This document shows positions 43,994 through 54,346 of a stretch of DNA of 64,000 nt, piece by piece. Source of the stretch: Nodosilinea sp. FACHB-141 (lineage in GTDB: Bacteria; Cyanobacteriota; Cyanobacteriia; Phormidesmidales; Phormidesmidaceae). The translations under genes were made by a program, and so were the position numbers. How positions within the stretch are numbered: position 1 is the first letter of the stretch; each line of letters starts with the position of its first letter. A model generated the notes under the pieces. That model saw nothing but the letters and a program-made list of their open reading frames with translations, had not been told where the DNA came from and did not search any database. The stretch covers positions 147,019-211,018 of the forward strand of contig NZ_JACJPP010000020.1 in assembly GCF_014696135.1 (NCBI RefSeq). The letters run 5' to 3'.

Positions 43994-45295
43994 GTGTCAG
44001 GTGTTATGGATCAGGCGCTTTTAGAGCGATATCAGCAGGCCTACAAAGATTTAGACCTATTTCCGCTCGTGGAACCGGATGATATTGAACGGTTTCGCGT
44101 GGATTATGGCCTGCATATCATGGTGCGGCTGAAGCGCGAAATTGAAGCGTCAGTTAAGAACGGCAAGTTTATTTTTGCGGGCCACCGGGGCTGCGGTAAG
44201 TCTACGCTGCTGAAGCGCCTAGCGATTGATATGCAGCCCAACCATTCTGTGGTGTTTTTCTCGATCGCAGACCTGATCGAGATGAGTGCCATTACCCACG
44301 TCAATATTCTCTATGCGATTGCAATAAAGCTGCTGAGCCAAGCGAGTAAGCAAAGCAATATACGTGTCGATGAGGATATCAAACAAGCTTTGCTGGGTTG
44401 GAATACCACTGTGCACACCCAAACCTCTAGTCAGGCTATCAAGGGAGAAATGGGGCTGGGTGGAGATATCAAGGTGGTTACGGCCAAACTCCAGCAAGAA
44501 AAGAGCTTTCGCGATCAGATAGAGAAAACGTTTGAAAAGCGGATTTCTGACCTGGTGGGCAAGTGCGATCGCCTGGCGGCGGCTATCCAAACCGCGACTA
44601 AAAAGCCGGTTTTGGTAATTATTGACGACCTGGATAAGCTGGATCTGCCCCTGGTCGAACACATTTACCGCAACAACATTAAATCCCTGTTTTCACCTCA
44701 GTTTCGGGTGGTGTTCACCATCCCAGTCTCGGCGGTGCAGGAGCCGCAGGTGATGGGAGCGCTCAATTCTGAAGGGGTGGTGCGACCGCACCTGTTTCCG
44801 GTGGCGAAGTTTTTTGCTAAGCCAGACTGCCACAACCCAGAGGCAGAGCCGATTGCCAAAACCTTTGATGTTTTTTTGAAGGTGCTGTCTAAGCGGCTGC
44901 CAGAGAATTTGGTTGATCCGCAGACGGCCGAGCAGATGGTGCGGAAAAGTGGGGGCGTGATGCGAGAGCTGGTGCGCATTGCCCGCGAATGCTGCACGGA
45001 GTGCATGGTGCAGCTCGAAATTGAGCCGGACAGCGACAGCGTTAAAATTAATGATGAGATTTTGACCGTGGCGTTGCGAAATTTGCGCCACGACTTTGCC
45101 CGGCAGATTGGTAGTGATCTGTACGATCTTTTAGTGGGGGTGTATAAAACTGCTGAAACCCCCGATGCTAGCAGCGACGGTTTTGTAAAACTGCTCCATG
45201 GCTTGATGGTATTGGAATACGAAAACGATGCGCTGTGGTACGACGTGCACCCGATTGTGGTGGATTTGCTCAAACAAAAAAAACTGATTGAGTGA
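43994..45295 (+). CDS. P-loop ATPase of a two-gene ATPase/TPR operon
   Basis: 433 residues. The GTG at 43994 is chosen for the GGAGGGG site ten bases upstream; an ATG at 44006 is the alternative. Walker A is FAGHRGCGKSTLLKRLA and Walker B VLVIIDDLDKLDLP; between them lies a long helical segment (KVVTAKLQQEKSFRDQIEKTFEKRISDLVGKC) unusual for AAA proteins. A later FRVVFTIPVSAVQEPQVMG resembles sensor-1, and the C-terminal half is a helical/winged-helix region ending LMVLEYENDALWYDVHPIVVDLL. The fold resembles KAP/STAND ATPases without its own sensor domain. The downstream TPR gene overlaps its stop (GTGA), so the products probably act together. Confidence 0.85.
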   Translation: MSGVMDQALLERYQQAYKDLDLFPLVEPDDIERFRVDYGLHIMVRLKREIEASVKNGKFIFAGHRGCGKSTLLKRLAIDMQPNHSVVFFSIADLIEMSAITHVNILYAIAIKLLSQASKQSNIRVDEDIKQALLGWNTTVHTQTSSQAIKGEMGLGGDIKVVTAKLQQEKSFRDQIEKTFEKRISDLVGKCDRLAAAIQTATKKPVLVIIDDLDKLDLPLVEHIYRNNIKSLFSPQFRVVFTIPVSAVQEPQVMGALNSEGVVRPHLFPVAKFFAKPDCHNPEAEPIAKTFDVFLKVLSKRLPENLVDPQTAEQMVRKSGGVMRELVRIARECCTECMVQLEIEPDSDSVKINDEILTVALRNLRHDFARQIGSDLYDLLVGVYKTAETPDASSDGFVKLLHGLMVLEYENDALWYDVHPIVVDLLKQKKLIE

Positions 45296-47070
45296 GGTCG
45301 CCTGTGGATAATGTCGCTGCCGCAAATCATCATCAGCTGCGCCGGTTGGTGTGGTCGATACAGTCGAGCTATGGGCGGCTGAATTTGCTGGTGGCGATTT
45401 GCGACAACTGGAAGTATCGCGACGAAATTATTGATACCTACGAGGCTGAGCTACGGGAAAAGGGGACGAGGTGCGATCGCATCCGCATTGACCTGCGCCA
45501 GCCCAGCCTAAAGCAAAGTTTGCAAGAGCATGTAGAGCAAGAGCCAGAGCTAATTACTAGCGCCGCTGCGGTAGTCACTATTTTGGGGGCCGATGAGCTG
45601 CTGGGGCTACGTCTAAATCAAGAGCGATCGGCCCTAGAGCAGTTTTTGTTTTCGCTGCAGTGGACGCGGGAATCGCTGCGGGGGTTTCAGCTGCCGCTGG
45701 TGCTGTGGCTAACGCCGCGCATTGCAGCACAGTTGGCCGACAAAGCGCCGGATTTTTGGAGCTGGCGGGGGGGCGTGTTTGAGTTTTCGCAGCCGATCGC
45801 CTGGGCGTTTGAGCCAGAGCGCAGTCAGAGCCAGACTCTAGAACAGCCCCAGACCCCAAAACCCGCTGCTGCCGACCCTGCTGATTTGCAGCGGCAGATT
45901 GATGATTTGCTGGCCCAAGACCCAGAATCACCCCTTTTAGGTAGCTTGTGCAACGACCTGGGCAAAGCCCTTGAAAATGAAGTTAGCTATAGCGAAGCTG
46001 AAATTGCCTACCGTAATGCTCTCTACCACCGAGAGCAGCAGCTGGGAACCGACCACATTGATGTGGCCACCAGCCTAAATAATTTGGCCGCATTGTACGA
46101 CTTGATGGGACGTTATGAGGAAGCGAAACCTCTCTATGAGCGATCTCTTGCCATTTATGAACAACGGTTGAGGCCCGACCATCCTGCTGTAGCCAACAGT
46201 CTGAATAATCTGGCTGTGTTGTACTACTCGATGGGACGCTATGACGAGGCAGAACCCCTCCTTAAAAGATCGCTCACTGTCAAAGAACAGCAGTTGGGAG
46301 CTGACCACTTCGATGTGGCCAACAGTCTGAATAATCTGGCTGTGTTATACCGTGAGATGGGACGCTACAGCGAAGCAGAATCCCTCTATGAGCAAGCGCT
46401 CATCATTAAAGAACAGCAGTTGGGAGCTGACCATCCCAATGTGGCTACTAGCCTAAATAATCTGGCTGAGCTGTACCGTGAGATGGGACGCTACAGCGAA
46501 GCAGAACCCCTCTACGAACGATCGCTTGCCATTGATGAACAGATTTATGGAAAAGATCATCCTGAAATTGCTGCTGACTTGAATAATCTAGCCAGTCTGT
46601 ACGACTCGATGGGACGTTATGAGGAAGCGAAACCTCTCTATGAGCGATCGCTCACTATCAAAGAGAAGCAGTTGGGGGCCGACCATCCTGCTGTGGCCAC
46701 CAGCTTGAATAACCTAGCCATCTTATACGACTCAATAGGACGTTATGACAAAGCAGAACCCCTCTACGAGCGAGCGATCGCTATTCGAGAACAGCAGTTG
46801 GGAGCTGACCACCCCGATGTGGCCACTAGCCTGAATAATCTGGCTAGCTTATATGAGTCGATGGAACGCTACGGGGAAGCAGAATCGCTTTATCTACGGG
46901 CCATTGCCATTGGGTCTAAGGCATTGCCCGAGAATCATCCTAATAATGTAACTGTAGCTGACAACTTTAGGCTCTTGGTACAAGCAGCCTTAGAGGCCGG
47001 GCAGGCTAATCAGCTCTCCAACCATCCTATGACTCAAGAAGTCTTGAGACAGCTCTCAGAGCTTGAATAG
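45292..47070 (+). CDS. TPR protein with an ATPase-like N-terminal domain, partner of the upstream ATPase
   Basis: 592 residues. A GTG at 45292 overlaps the ATPase stop; a GTG at 45304 has the better site (GAGGT five bases upstream). Residues about 15-170 (RRLVWSIQSSYGRLNLLVAICDN...ITSAAAVVTILGADELL...FFLYSL-like segment...LPLVLWLTPRIAAQLADKAPDFWSWRGGVFEF) are typical of a cyanobacterial family. There an AAA-like strand order is kept but the P-loop is lost. A linker rich in Gln/Pro follows, then eight 42-residue kinesin-light-chain-type TPRs (about 225-560, LNNLAxLYxxMGRYxEAEPLYERSL..EQQLGADHPxVATS). The 126-bp DNA repeats are strongly conserved, so expansion by recombination is likely. Sensor or scaffold for the ATPase is inferred. 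Confidence 0.85.
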   Translation: MRSPVDNVAAANHHQLRRLVWSIQSSYGRLNLLVAICDNWKYRDEIIDTYEAELREKGTRCDRIRIDLRQPSLKQSLQEHVEQEPELITSAAAVVTILGADELLGLRLNQERSALEQFLFSLQWTRESLRGFQLPLVLWLTPRIAAQLADKAPDFWSWRGGVFEFSQPIAWAFEPERSQSQTLEQPQTPKPAAADPADLQRQIDDLLAQDPESPLLGSLCNDLGKALENEVSYSEAEIAYRNALYHREQQLGTDHIDVATSLNNLAALYDLMGRYEEAKPLYERSLAIYEQRLRPDHPAVANSLNNLAVLYYSMGRYDEAEPLLKRSLTVKEQQLGADHFDVANSLNNLAVLYREMGRYSEAESLYEQALIIKEQQLGADHPNVATSLNNLAELYREMGRYSEAEPLYERSLAIDEQIYGKDHPEIAADLNNLASLYDSMGRYEEAKPLYERSLTIKEKQLGADHPAVATSLNNLAILYDSIGRYDKAEPLYERAIAIREQQLGADHPDVATSLNNLASLYESMERYGEAESLYLRAIAIGSKALPENHPNNVTVADNFRLLVQAALEAGQANQLSNHPMTQEVLRQLSELE

Positions 47071-48344
47071 TTGCCTACCACGCAAACAATCAAACGCCTG
47101 AAACCCTTGCAGAAAAACGGTTTTAGGAGCATCAAATTTTGAGGGGACTAAAATTGGACTAAAATTTTGAGCCTTTTTGGAACCCTATCAAGGCGTGCTG
47201 CTTCAGGTCGTTGAGACCTGGGGGTGCCGCCTCACCGCCACATAAGGATAGCTGACACGCCTCAACTCGACTCATGATGTCATTACCAAAATCTGCAATA
47301 GACTCTATCTCACAAACGGTCTCTTAGGCCTCTTAATGAGACCAGCAAGGAGATTCATAGGTCTTGCTACGAGACTATCTGGTTAGAGCCAGGCAGCTCA
47401 GCTAGAGCTAAGAGAAGTGTTGGTGATGTGATCGCACTCTCACCCCCTCCTCCCTTTAGCACTCCTCACACACACCTAAAAGCAGCAACTCTCAAAGCCA
47501 AGTCTTTTTAGTCTTGAAATAAGACTAAAATCTGTACATTAAGGTCTCAAGATGAGATTTAAGCAGGGCAAAATTAAAAATCTACCAAACCTAATTCTTT
47601 AGGCATAGGCAATTTGTCCCGAAACCTGAAATTTGAGATGGCTACTTTTAACTATCACCTAGCCTAAAGACTGAGAGAGTAGTGTGGAAAGTTTAACTTT
47701 CCTATCTTTTCCTCGTGATCCCAAAGGGTTTGGCAGCGCATCTAAGGGCCAACCTAGGCGTTTGTGCAGATTCAAAATGCTTAGTAGTTCAATCTTTACA
47801 AAAGTTATTTGCGATAGATTTCAATTATGGGTAGGGCAAATAGTGGAAAGCTATAATTAAATGAAATAATGGGTGTCTTCAAAAGAGTCAAAAAGCTTTT
47901 TGTGGCAATCCTTAATGAAATATGGCTCCCTTGAGTCATTGACTAGACCGTCCAAAGCAATCAAATGACGAAAGCTCTTGCGTCAGTTTAAAACAATTGT
48001 TGCCGGTAATCGATTAAAACCGATGCTGAAATGATTGACTGAGGCTTAAAGTATTTAGATTTTGATTGCCGACTTTAAACCATCAGGTAATAGGCTAAGG
48101 GATCAATGCCCTAACGCATCAGGCCTAATCCTTTAGCTATCGCCCCCGCCTCAAGGCCATTAAGAACGGCAATTGATTTACCTAGGGTAAGTTGCTGCTA
48201 GTTTGTCCGTGCTTCTAGTTCCTCCGTCGCTTGCTGGCGAAGGAAAACGTTTGGCAGTTTCTCTCTTCTTAATCCAACTACTCAAGTCACACAACGCGAA
48301 CGGGTCACCGCTTTCGGTCTGCATCCCCTCACTTCCCAGCCGCT
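47071..48344. other. 1.27-kb gene-free, A+T-rich spacer
   Basis: No convincing gene. It has several short dyads: GGTCTC...GAGACC (47318-47343) and TTTTAGTCTT GAAAT AAGACTAAAA (47506-47530, perfect), plus an isolated GGTCTCAAGATGAGATT. An 11-mer ACTCCTCACAC sits at about 47461-47471, identical to the conserved core of the cyanobacterial small RNA Yfr1, though the expected 3' terminator hairpin is not obvious. A short plus-strand frame from 48203 has no recognisable content. Confidence 0.45.
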
Positions 48345-50399
48345 ATGACTACCCCAACTCTCTTCAATCTCGCGCTTCGCGAAGCGTATAGCCTGTGGCA
48401 TCCCAAAAACGGGAACCAACTCGAACCGAGTATCCCTACAGGAAGTGCATGTCCCAGTCCCACCATCCTTCACCGCACCCTGCCGTCTTTGCTCAATGGT
48501 GCAAATGGCTTAGCCGTTGCCAACGATCGCGCGCTCAATCAATGGCGCAAAGGGAGATGGCAGTCTTTTTCCACTGAAGCCTTTCGTCGGGCGGTGGAAG
48601 AATTTGCCTTGGGGCTAGAGACCTTTAGGTTGCAACGGGGCGATCGCGTTGCCCTAATGATGCACAGCGATGTGGGGTTTGCGATCGCCGACCTCGGCAC
48701 CTTGTTGGCTGGGTTCGTCAACGTGCCCATCGACCTTACCCAGACCATCGAAAACATTCTGCTGATTTTGCAAGAGGTTGAAGCGCCACTGCTGGTGATC
48801 TCTAACCCTGCCTTGCTCGACCAAATTCGTCCCTACCTGTGGGAAGTGCCCACCCTAAAAACCGTTATTGTGGCCGAGGTGCCCGACGGTTGGCAGGCCG
48901 AGCAGACTAGAGGCAGTGAGGTTTCAGCCTCGGATGCAGTGCTACCGACACCAGCTCCTGAAACCTGCTTACAAATTCCCCATCTACTCTGTGAAACTCC
49001 TACTCAGCAGCCGTGTCTGCCAGTACCCCAAGCGCTGCGGGTGTGTGCCCTAGCCGAGGTGCGTGAGTGGGGACGACCGGGGTGGTCAACCGAGGCCGTT
49101 CAGGCTTTAGAAGATGCGGTCGCGCCCGCCGATTTAGCCACCATCATTTACATTGCTAGCGAGACCAAGCGCCCCAAGGGGGTAATGCTCAGCCATGAGG
49201 CGATCGCGGCCAACGTGCTGGCTTCGTTTTCTAGCTATCCCAACCTCCAGACCGGCCCTGACGAAGTCGCCCTGCTATTTTTGCCCCTCAACCACATCTT
49301 TGCCCGCGTGTTTTTATATGGGCATTTGGCTTGGGGGCACAGTATTTATTTCTCAGACCCCAACCATCTAATTAAGCACCTGCGTCGAGTAAAGCCCACC
49401 CTTTTAATTACTGTGCCTCGGCTGTTAGAGAAAGTGCATGAGCGCATTCTCGACCAGGTTAACCACCTCAGCCATTTCGACCGCCGGGTGCTGCAATGGG
49501 CTATCAATCTCACAGCTCGGTTCGACCCCAGTCAGCCGCCCCAAAAGCTCTACCGTCTACAAATGCAGCTGGCCGAACGGCTCGTGTTTGTCAAATGGCG
49601 CGAGGTATTTGGTGGCCGACTCAAAGCCTGTATCTGTGGTGGTGCTGCCTTATCTAGCAATCTCGTCAAGTTTTTCTCGGCGGCGGGGGTGCCCGTCTAT
49701 CAAGGCTACGGCCTCACCGAAACTAGCGGTGTCCTCACCTACACTCGCGCTGGCCACAACCGTCCCGGCACCGTTGGTCTGCCCATTCCCGGCGTTGAGA
49801 TTGCCCTCGCCGCCGACCAGGAAGTTCTGGTACGCGCCCCCTTTCTCATGCAGGGCTACTACCACGACCCTGCCGCTACCGCCGCCGCTCTCACTCCCGA
49901 TGGCTGGCTACACACCGGCGACTTCGGCACCCTTGATGCCGATGGCTTTCTCACTATCACCGGGGTGAAGAAAGCCCTATTCAAACTCTGCACCGGCAAA
50001 TATGTCTCCCCCCGCCCCCTAGAGCAAGAGCTAATGGCCTCCCCCCTGGTGGCCAAGGCCATTACCGTCGGTGCTAACCACAAGTTCTGCGCCATGGTAA
50101 TCGTTCCTAACCTAGATGCCCTACGCCGCCAAGTCGAGCATTGGGACCTTGACCTCACCCAACCCGACTGGTGGCACCATCCCCGCATCACCGCCCTCTA
50201 CCAAAGCTTGATCGACACCGCCAACTGCCATTTCCCCTACTGGTCTACCGTGCGCAAATTTGCCCTTGTTGATCAAATCGAGGGGCTAGACGAGGTGGTG
50301 GAGCGGTTGTATGGCGATAGCGGAGTCAGGGGAGATGGGGGAGATGAAGGGGATGGGGAGGCTTGTCCGGTGTATGCGCGATCGCTAATGCGCTACTAG
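48345..50399 (+). CDS. AMP-binding long-chain acyl-CoA synthetase-like enzyme (FadD/FACS type)
   Basis: 684 residues. It would activate free fatty acids to acyl-CoA with ATP. Seen: substrate-binding QRGDRVALMMHSDVGFAIADLG, LPLNHIFARVFLYGHLAWGHSIYF, VPRLLEKVHERIL, A5 YQGYGLTETSGV, A7 GWLHTGDFG, and A8/A10 ITGVKKALFKLCTGKYVSPRPLEQEL. The A3 phosphate-binding loop, usually YTSGTTGxPKGV, reads YIASETKRPKGV, so several phosphate-contacting residues are changed. The rest is intact. Possible consequences are reduced activity or a changed donor. An insertion near 190-250 and a G-rich acidic tail (GDGGDEGDGEACP) come from repeat-like DNA. First gene of the beta-oxidation block. Confidence 0.85.
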   Translation: MTTPTLFNLALREAYSLWHPKNGNQLEPSIPTGSACPSPTILHRTLPSLLNGANGLAVANDRALNQWRKGRWQSFSTEAFRRAVEEFALGLETFRLQRGDRVALMMHSDVGFAIADLGTLLAGFVNVPIDLTQTIENILLILQEVEAPLLVISNPALLDQIRPYLWEVPTLKTVIVAEVPDGWQAEQTRGSEVSASDAVLPTPAPETCLQIPHLLCETPTQQPCLPVPQALRVCALAEVREWGRPGWSTEAVQALEDAVAPADLATIIYIASETKRPKGVMLSHEAIAANVLASFSSYPNLQTGPDEVALLFLPLNHIFARVFLYGHLAWGHSIYFSDPNHLIKHLRRVKPTLLITVPRLLEKVHERILDQVNHLSHFDRRVLQWAINLTARFDPSQPPQKLYRLQMQLAERLVFVKWREVFGGRLKACICGGAALSSNLVKFFSAAGVPVYQGYGLTETSGVLTYTRAGHNRPGTVGLPIPGVEIALAADQEVLVRAPFLMQGYYHDPAATAAALTPDGWLHTGDFGTLDADGFLTITGVKKALFKLCTGKYVSPRPLEQELMASPLVAKAITVGANHKFCAMVIVPNLDALRRQVEHWDLDLTQPDWWHHPRITALYQSLIDTANCHFPYWSTVRKFALVDQIEGLDEVVERLYGDSGVRGDGGDEGDGEACPVYARSLMRY

Positions 50400-50403
50400 G
50401 AAA

Positions 50404-50530
50404 CGATCGGGTGATGGAGTAATGGGGTGATCGGGTCACAAGCCACTATTCACCCACCTTCCTCACATCCCCCACTCCCAACGCCCTACCCCATCACTCC
50501 CCTACTCCCCACTCCATCACTCCCAACCCA
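50404..50530. repeat. G-rich then C-rich octamer foldback (spacer 1 of the fad block)
   Basis: G-rich units (GGGTGATGGAGTAATGGGGT) are followed by C-rich units (CCCCATCACTCCCCTACTCC, CCACTCCATCACTCCC). The two arms are imperfect complements and could form a long stem in the mRNA between the synthetase and fadN. A clean AAGGAG site follows at about 50536, six bases before the fadN start. Confidence 0.7.
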
Positions 50531-50548
50531 CCACACAAGGAGCCAGCT

Positions 50549-52921
50549 ATGCAAACACCATTCCGCACCGCCGCTGTTCTCGGAGCCGGGGTCATGGGTA
50601 CCCAAATTGCGGCTCACTTGGCCAATGCCGGGCTTACAGTTCACCTGTTAGAACTGCCCTCCCAAAAAGGCAGCAAAAACGACTTGGTAGAAGGAGCCTT
50701 CAAAAAAGCCTGCAAGCAGTCGCCGCCGATTTTCTACAGTCAGCAAGCGGTGAAGCGAGTCATTCTGGGCAACTACGAAGAACATTTCGATCGCCTGTCT
50801 ACGGTGGATTGGGTAATTGAGGCAGTAGTCGAAAATCTCGCTGTCAAGCAGGATTTGTTTGCGCGGGTTGAGCGCACCGTTGGCCCAGACGCAGTAATTT
50901 CCACCAACACCAGCGGGCTGCTGATTCGCCAAGTGGCTGAGGGGCGATCGAAATCCTTCAGAAAGCGGTTTTTGGGCACCCACTTCTTTAACCCGCCTCG
51001 ATACTTGAAACTACTCGAACTCATCCCCACCGCCGATACCGACCCCGCCGTGGTTGAGCGTGTGGCGGCATTTGGCCGCGATCGCCTGGGCAAAGGCATC
51101 GTCGTCGCCAAAGACACTCCCAACTTCATCGCCAACCGCATCGGTGTCTTCGTGTCGATGTTGGGTCTGCGCTCCTTCATTCGAGGCGACTACACCATTG
51201 AAGAGATCGACACCCTCACCGGCACCCTGGTAGGGCGGCCCAAGTCAGCCACCTTCCGCACCGCCGATCTGGTGGGGCTCGACACGCTGCTCTATGTCGC
51301 CGACAACCTCTATCCCGCCATTCCCCATGACGAGCGGCGCGAGCTGTTTCAACCCCCAGAACTGATGCGCAAGCTGGTAGCCACTGGCACTCTAGGGGCC
51401 AAATCGGGTCAGGGCTTTTACAAAAAAGTAGACGGCGAAATTCGCTCGCTAAATCCCAAAACCTTTGGCTATGAATCACCGCGCCCGGTAAACCTAGGAA
51501 ATTTAGACGGGCTGAAAAAACACGATTTAGCTGAACGGCTGCGTCATCTATATAGAGATCGCAGCCGAGCCGGAGATTTCTTCCGCCAGACCATACTTGA
51601 AACCTTGGCCTACAGCGCCAACCGCATTCCCGAAATCGCGGACAGCCCCGCCGACATCGATCGCGCCATGACCTGGGGCTTTGGCTGGGAAATTGGCCCC
51701 TTCGCCATCTGGGATGCCTTAGGTTTTGACCGGGTTATTCAGGATATGACCCAGGCTGGGCTGACTCTGCCCCCTTGGCTAAAGCCCATGCAGGCGACTG
51801 GTGCCACGGGCTTCTATAGCTCCGACCCCGCCATCACCGCGCCCACCGTCTACGTGCCCGGCGAAAGCTATGTTGCTCTTGAAATCCCTAGCCACGAACT
51901 TCATCTAGCCGATTTAAAGGCTAAGCCACCGCTCTGGCACAACAGCGAGGCCGCCCTGCTCGATGCCGGAGACGGAGTTACGCTGTTTGAGTTTCGCTCT
52001 AAGGCCAACACTCTCAGCACCAAAGTAGTTGAAGGCCTCGGTGCTGCCCTCGACTGGCTGGCCGCCCACGACAACTACCATGGCATGGTGATTGGCAACG
52101 AAGGCCCGAACTTCTGCGTCGGCATCAACCTGGCTGAGGTGGGCAAAATCGCCCAGTGGGAAAACCTCAACCCCCTCAACCGCAACCATCGCACCATCGC
52201 CAAGCTGCTCAATGACGTCCAGACCCTAGTGCAGCGCATCTACTACTTCCCCAAACCCGTAGTTGCTGCTATTCAGGGGCGGGCGCTCGGGGGCGGCTGC
52301 GAACTCGCCATGGCCTGCCCCCACGTGGTTGCCGATGCCGAAACCTACATTGGCCTGGTGGAACTTGGGGTTGGCCTCATCCCCGCCGGGGGCGGCCTCA
52401 TGCACCTCGCCCGCTGGGCCAGTCAGCGCGCCATCTCCGACGAACCCGCTGACATACTGCCCTGGCTGAAGCAGGTGTTTCGTACCGTCGGCATGGCCCA
52501 GGTTTCTAACAGTGCCCACGAAGGTATCGAGCTAGGCTTTTTGCCTGCCACCACGCAGATCGTGATGAATGGCGATCGCCGTCTCTACGCCGCCAAACAA
52601 GAAGTGCTCTGCCTGCACCGCATGGGCTATGCGCCACCGCCTCGCCAGCCCATCCCCGTCCTTGGCCAACCCGCCCGCGCCATGCTCGAACACATGGCCT
52701 ACGTCATGCACGCCGGTAGCTACATCAGCGACTACGATCGCAGCCTCGCCAACCGCCTCGCCTACGTCCTCACCGGCGGCGACCTCACCGTTCCCGCCTC
52801 TGTAGATGAGTCCTATCTCTTCAACTTAGAACGCGACAACTTCCTCCCCCTCATCGACGAACCCAAGACCAAAGAACGTCTGCTGCACATGCTGAAGACG
52901 AAGAAACCGCTGAGGAACTAG
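50549..52921 (+). CDS. fadN: 3-hydroxyacyl-CoA dehydrogenase / enoyl-CoA hydratase (FadN-type)
   Basis: 790 residues, with dehydrogenase first and hydratase last, the order of Bacillus FadN (about 789 residues) and the reverse of E. coli FadB. NAD-binding AAVLGAGVMGTQIAAHLANAGLTV opens the protein. GTHFFNPPRYLKLLELIP carries the catalytic His; a C-terminal dehydrogenase domain pair follows to about 430. The crotonase part has HGMVIGNEGPNFCVGINLAEVG and GRALGGGCELAMACPHVVADAET, with VELGVGLIPAGGG. It catalyses hydration of trans-2-enoyl-CoA and NAD-linked oxidation of the L-3-hydroxyacyl-CoA. Strong AAGGAG site. Lies between the synthetase and the thiolase. Confidence 0.93.
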   Translation: MQTPFRTAAVLGAGVMGTQIAAHLANAGLTVHLLELPSQKGSKNDLVEGAFKKACKQSPPIFYSQQAVKRVILGNYEEHFDRLSTVDWVIEAVVENLAVKQDLFARVERTVGPDAVISTNTSGLLIRQVAEGRSKSFRKRFLGTHFFNPPRYLKLLELIPTADTDPAVVERVAAFGRDRLGKGIVVAKDTPNFIANRIGVFVSMLGLRSFIRGDYTIEEIDTLTGTLVGRPKSATFRTADLVGLDTLLYVADNLYPAIPHDERRELFQPPELMRKLVATGTLGAKSGQGFYKKVDGEIRSLNPKTFGYESPRPVNLGNLDGLKKHDLAERLRHLYRDRSRAGDFFRQTILETLAYSANRIPEIADSPADIDRAMTWGFGWEIGPFAIWDALGFDRVIQDMTQAGLTLPPWLKPMQATGATGFYSSDPAITAPTVYVPGESYVALEIPSHELHLADLKAKPPLWHNSEAALLDAGDGVTLFEFRSKANTLSTKVVEGLGAALDWLAAHDNYHGMVIGNEGPNFCVGINLAEVGKIAQWENLNPLNRNHRTIAKLLNDVQTLVQRIYYFPKPVVAAIQGRALGGGCELAMACPHVVADAETYIGLVELGVGLIPAGGGLMHLARWASQRAISDEPADILPWLKQVFRTVGMAQVSNSAHEGIELGFLPATTQIVMNGDRRLYAAKQEVLCLHRMGYAPPPRQPIPVLGQPARAMLEHMAYVMHAGSYISDYDRSLANRLAYVLTGGDLTVPASVDESYLFNLERDNFLPLIDEPKTKERLLHMLKTKKPLRN

Positions 52922-53028
52922 GGAGTGATGGAGTAACGGGGTGATGGAGTGTTCGTGTAATCACTCCCCCACCCTCCTACCCATCCACCCTCCTACCCAT
53001 CCATCCCCACTCCCCTCCACCGGAGCCT
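52921..53028. repeat. Octamer foldback (spacer 2 of the fad block)
   Basis: GGGAGTGATGGAGTAACGGG and GGTGATGGAG on the left, and repeated CCTCCTACCCATCCA units on the right, again making opposed G-rich and C-rich arms. Same pattern as 50404-50530 and 54220-54346. Confidence 0.7.
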
Positions 53029-53034
53029 CCTGCT

Positions 53035-54219
<1,185 letters not shown>

Positions 54220-54346
54220 GGAGTAGGGGAGTGATGGAGTGGGGGAGTAGGGGAGTGATGGCTTGATTACACAGATACTTCGTCACCCCATCACCCCATC
54301 ACCCCATCACCCCATTACCCCATTACCCCGTCACTCCATCACCCGA
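54220..54346. repeat. Octamer foldback (spacer 3 of the fad block)
   Basis: G-rich arm GAGTAGGGGAGTGATGGAGT (repeated) is followed by a C-rich arm with seven or so consecutive octamers of the form ACCCCATC / ACCCCATT. The most regular of the arrays; it ends next to the reverse-oriented four-helix-bundle gene. Confidence 0.8.

Noticed and set aside
47071..48344. Possible hidden gene in the 1.27-kb spacer
   Set aside because: Frames are short and broken; the one from 48203 shows no domain and no start signal.
54220..54346. Octamer array as a CRISPR or replication iteron
   Set aside because: Units are 8 bases, lie in an operon spacer, and recur in the other fad spacers; no replication gene is nearby.
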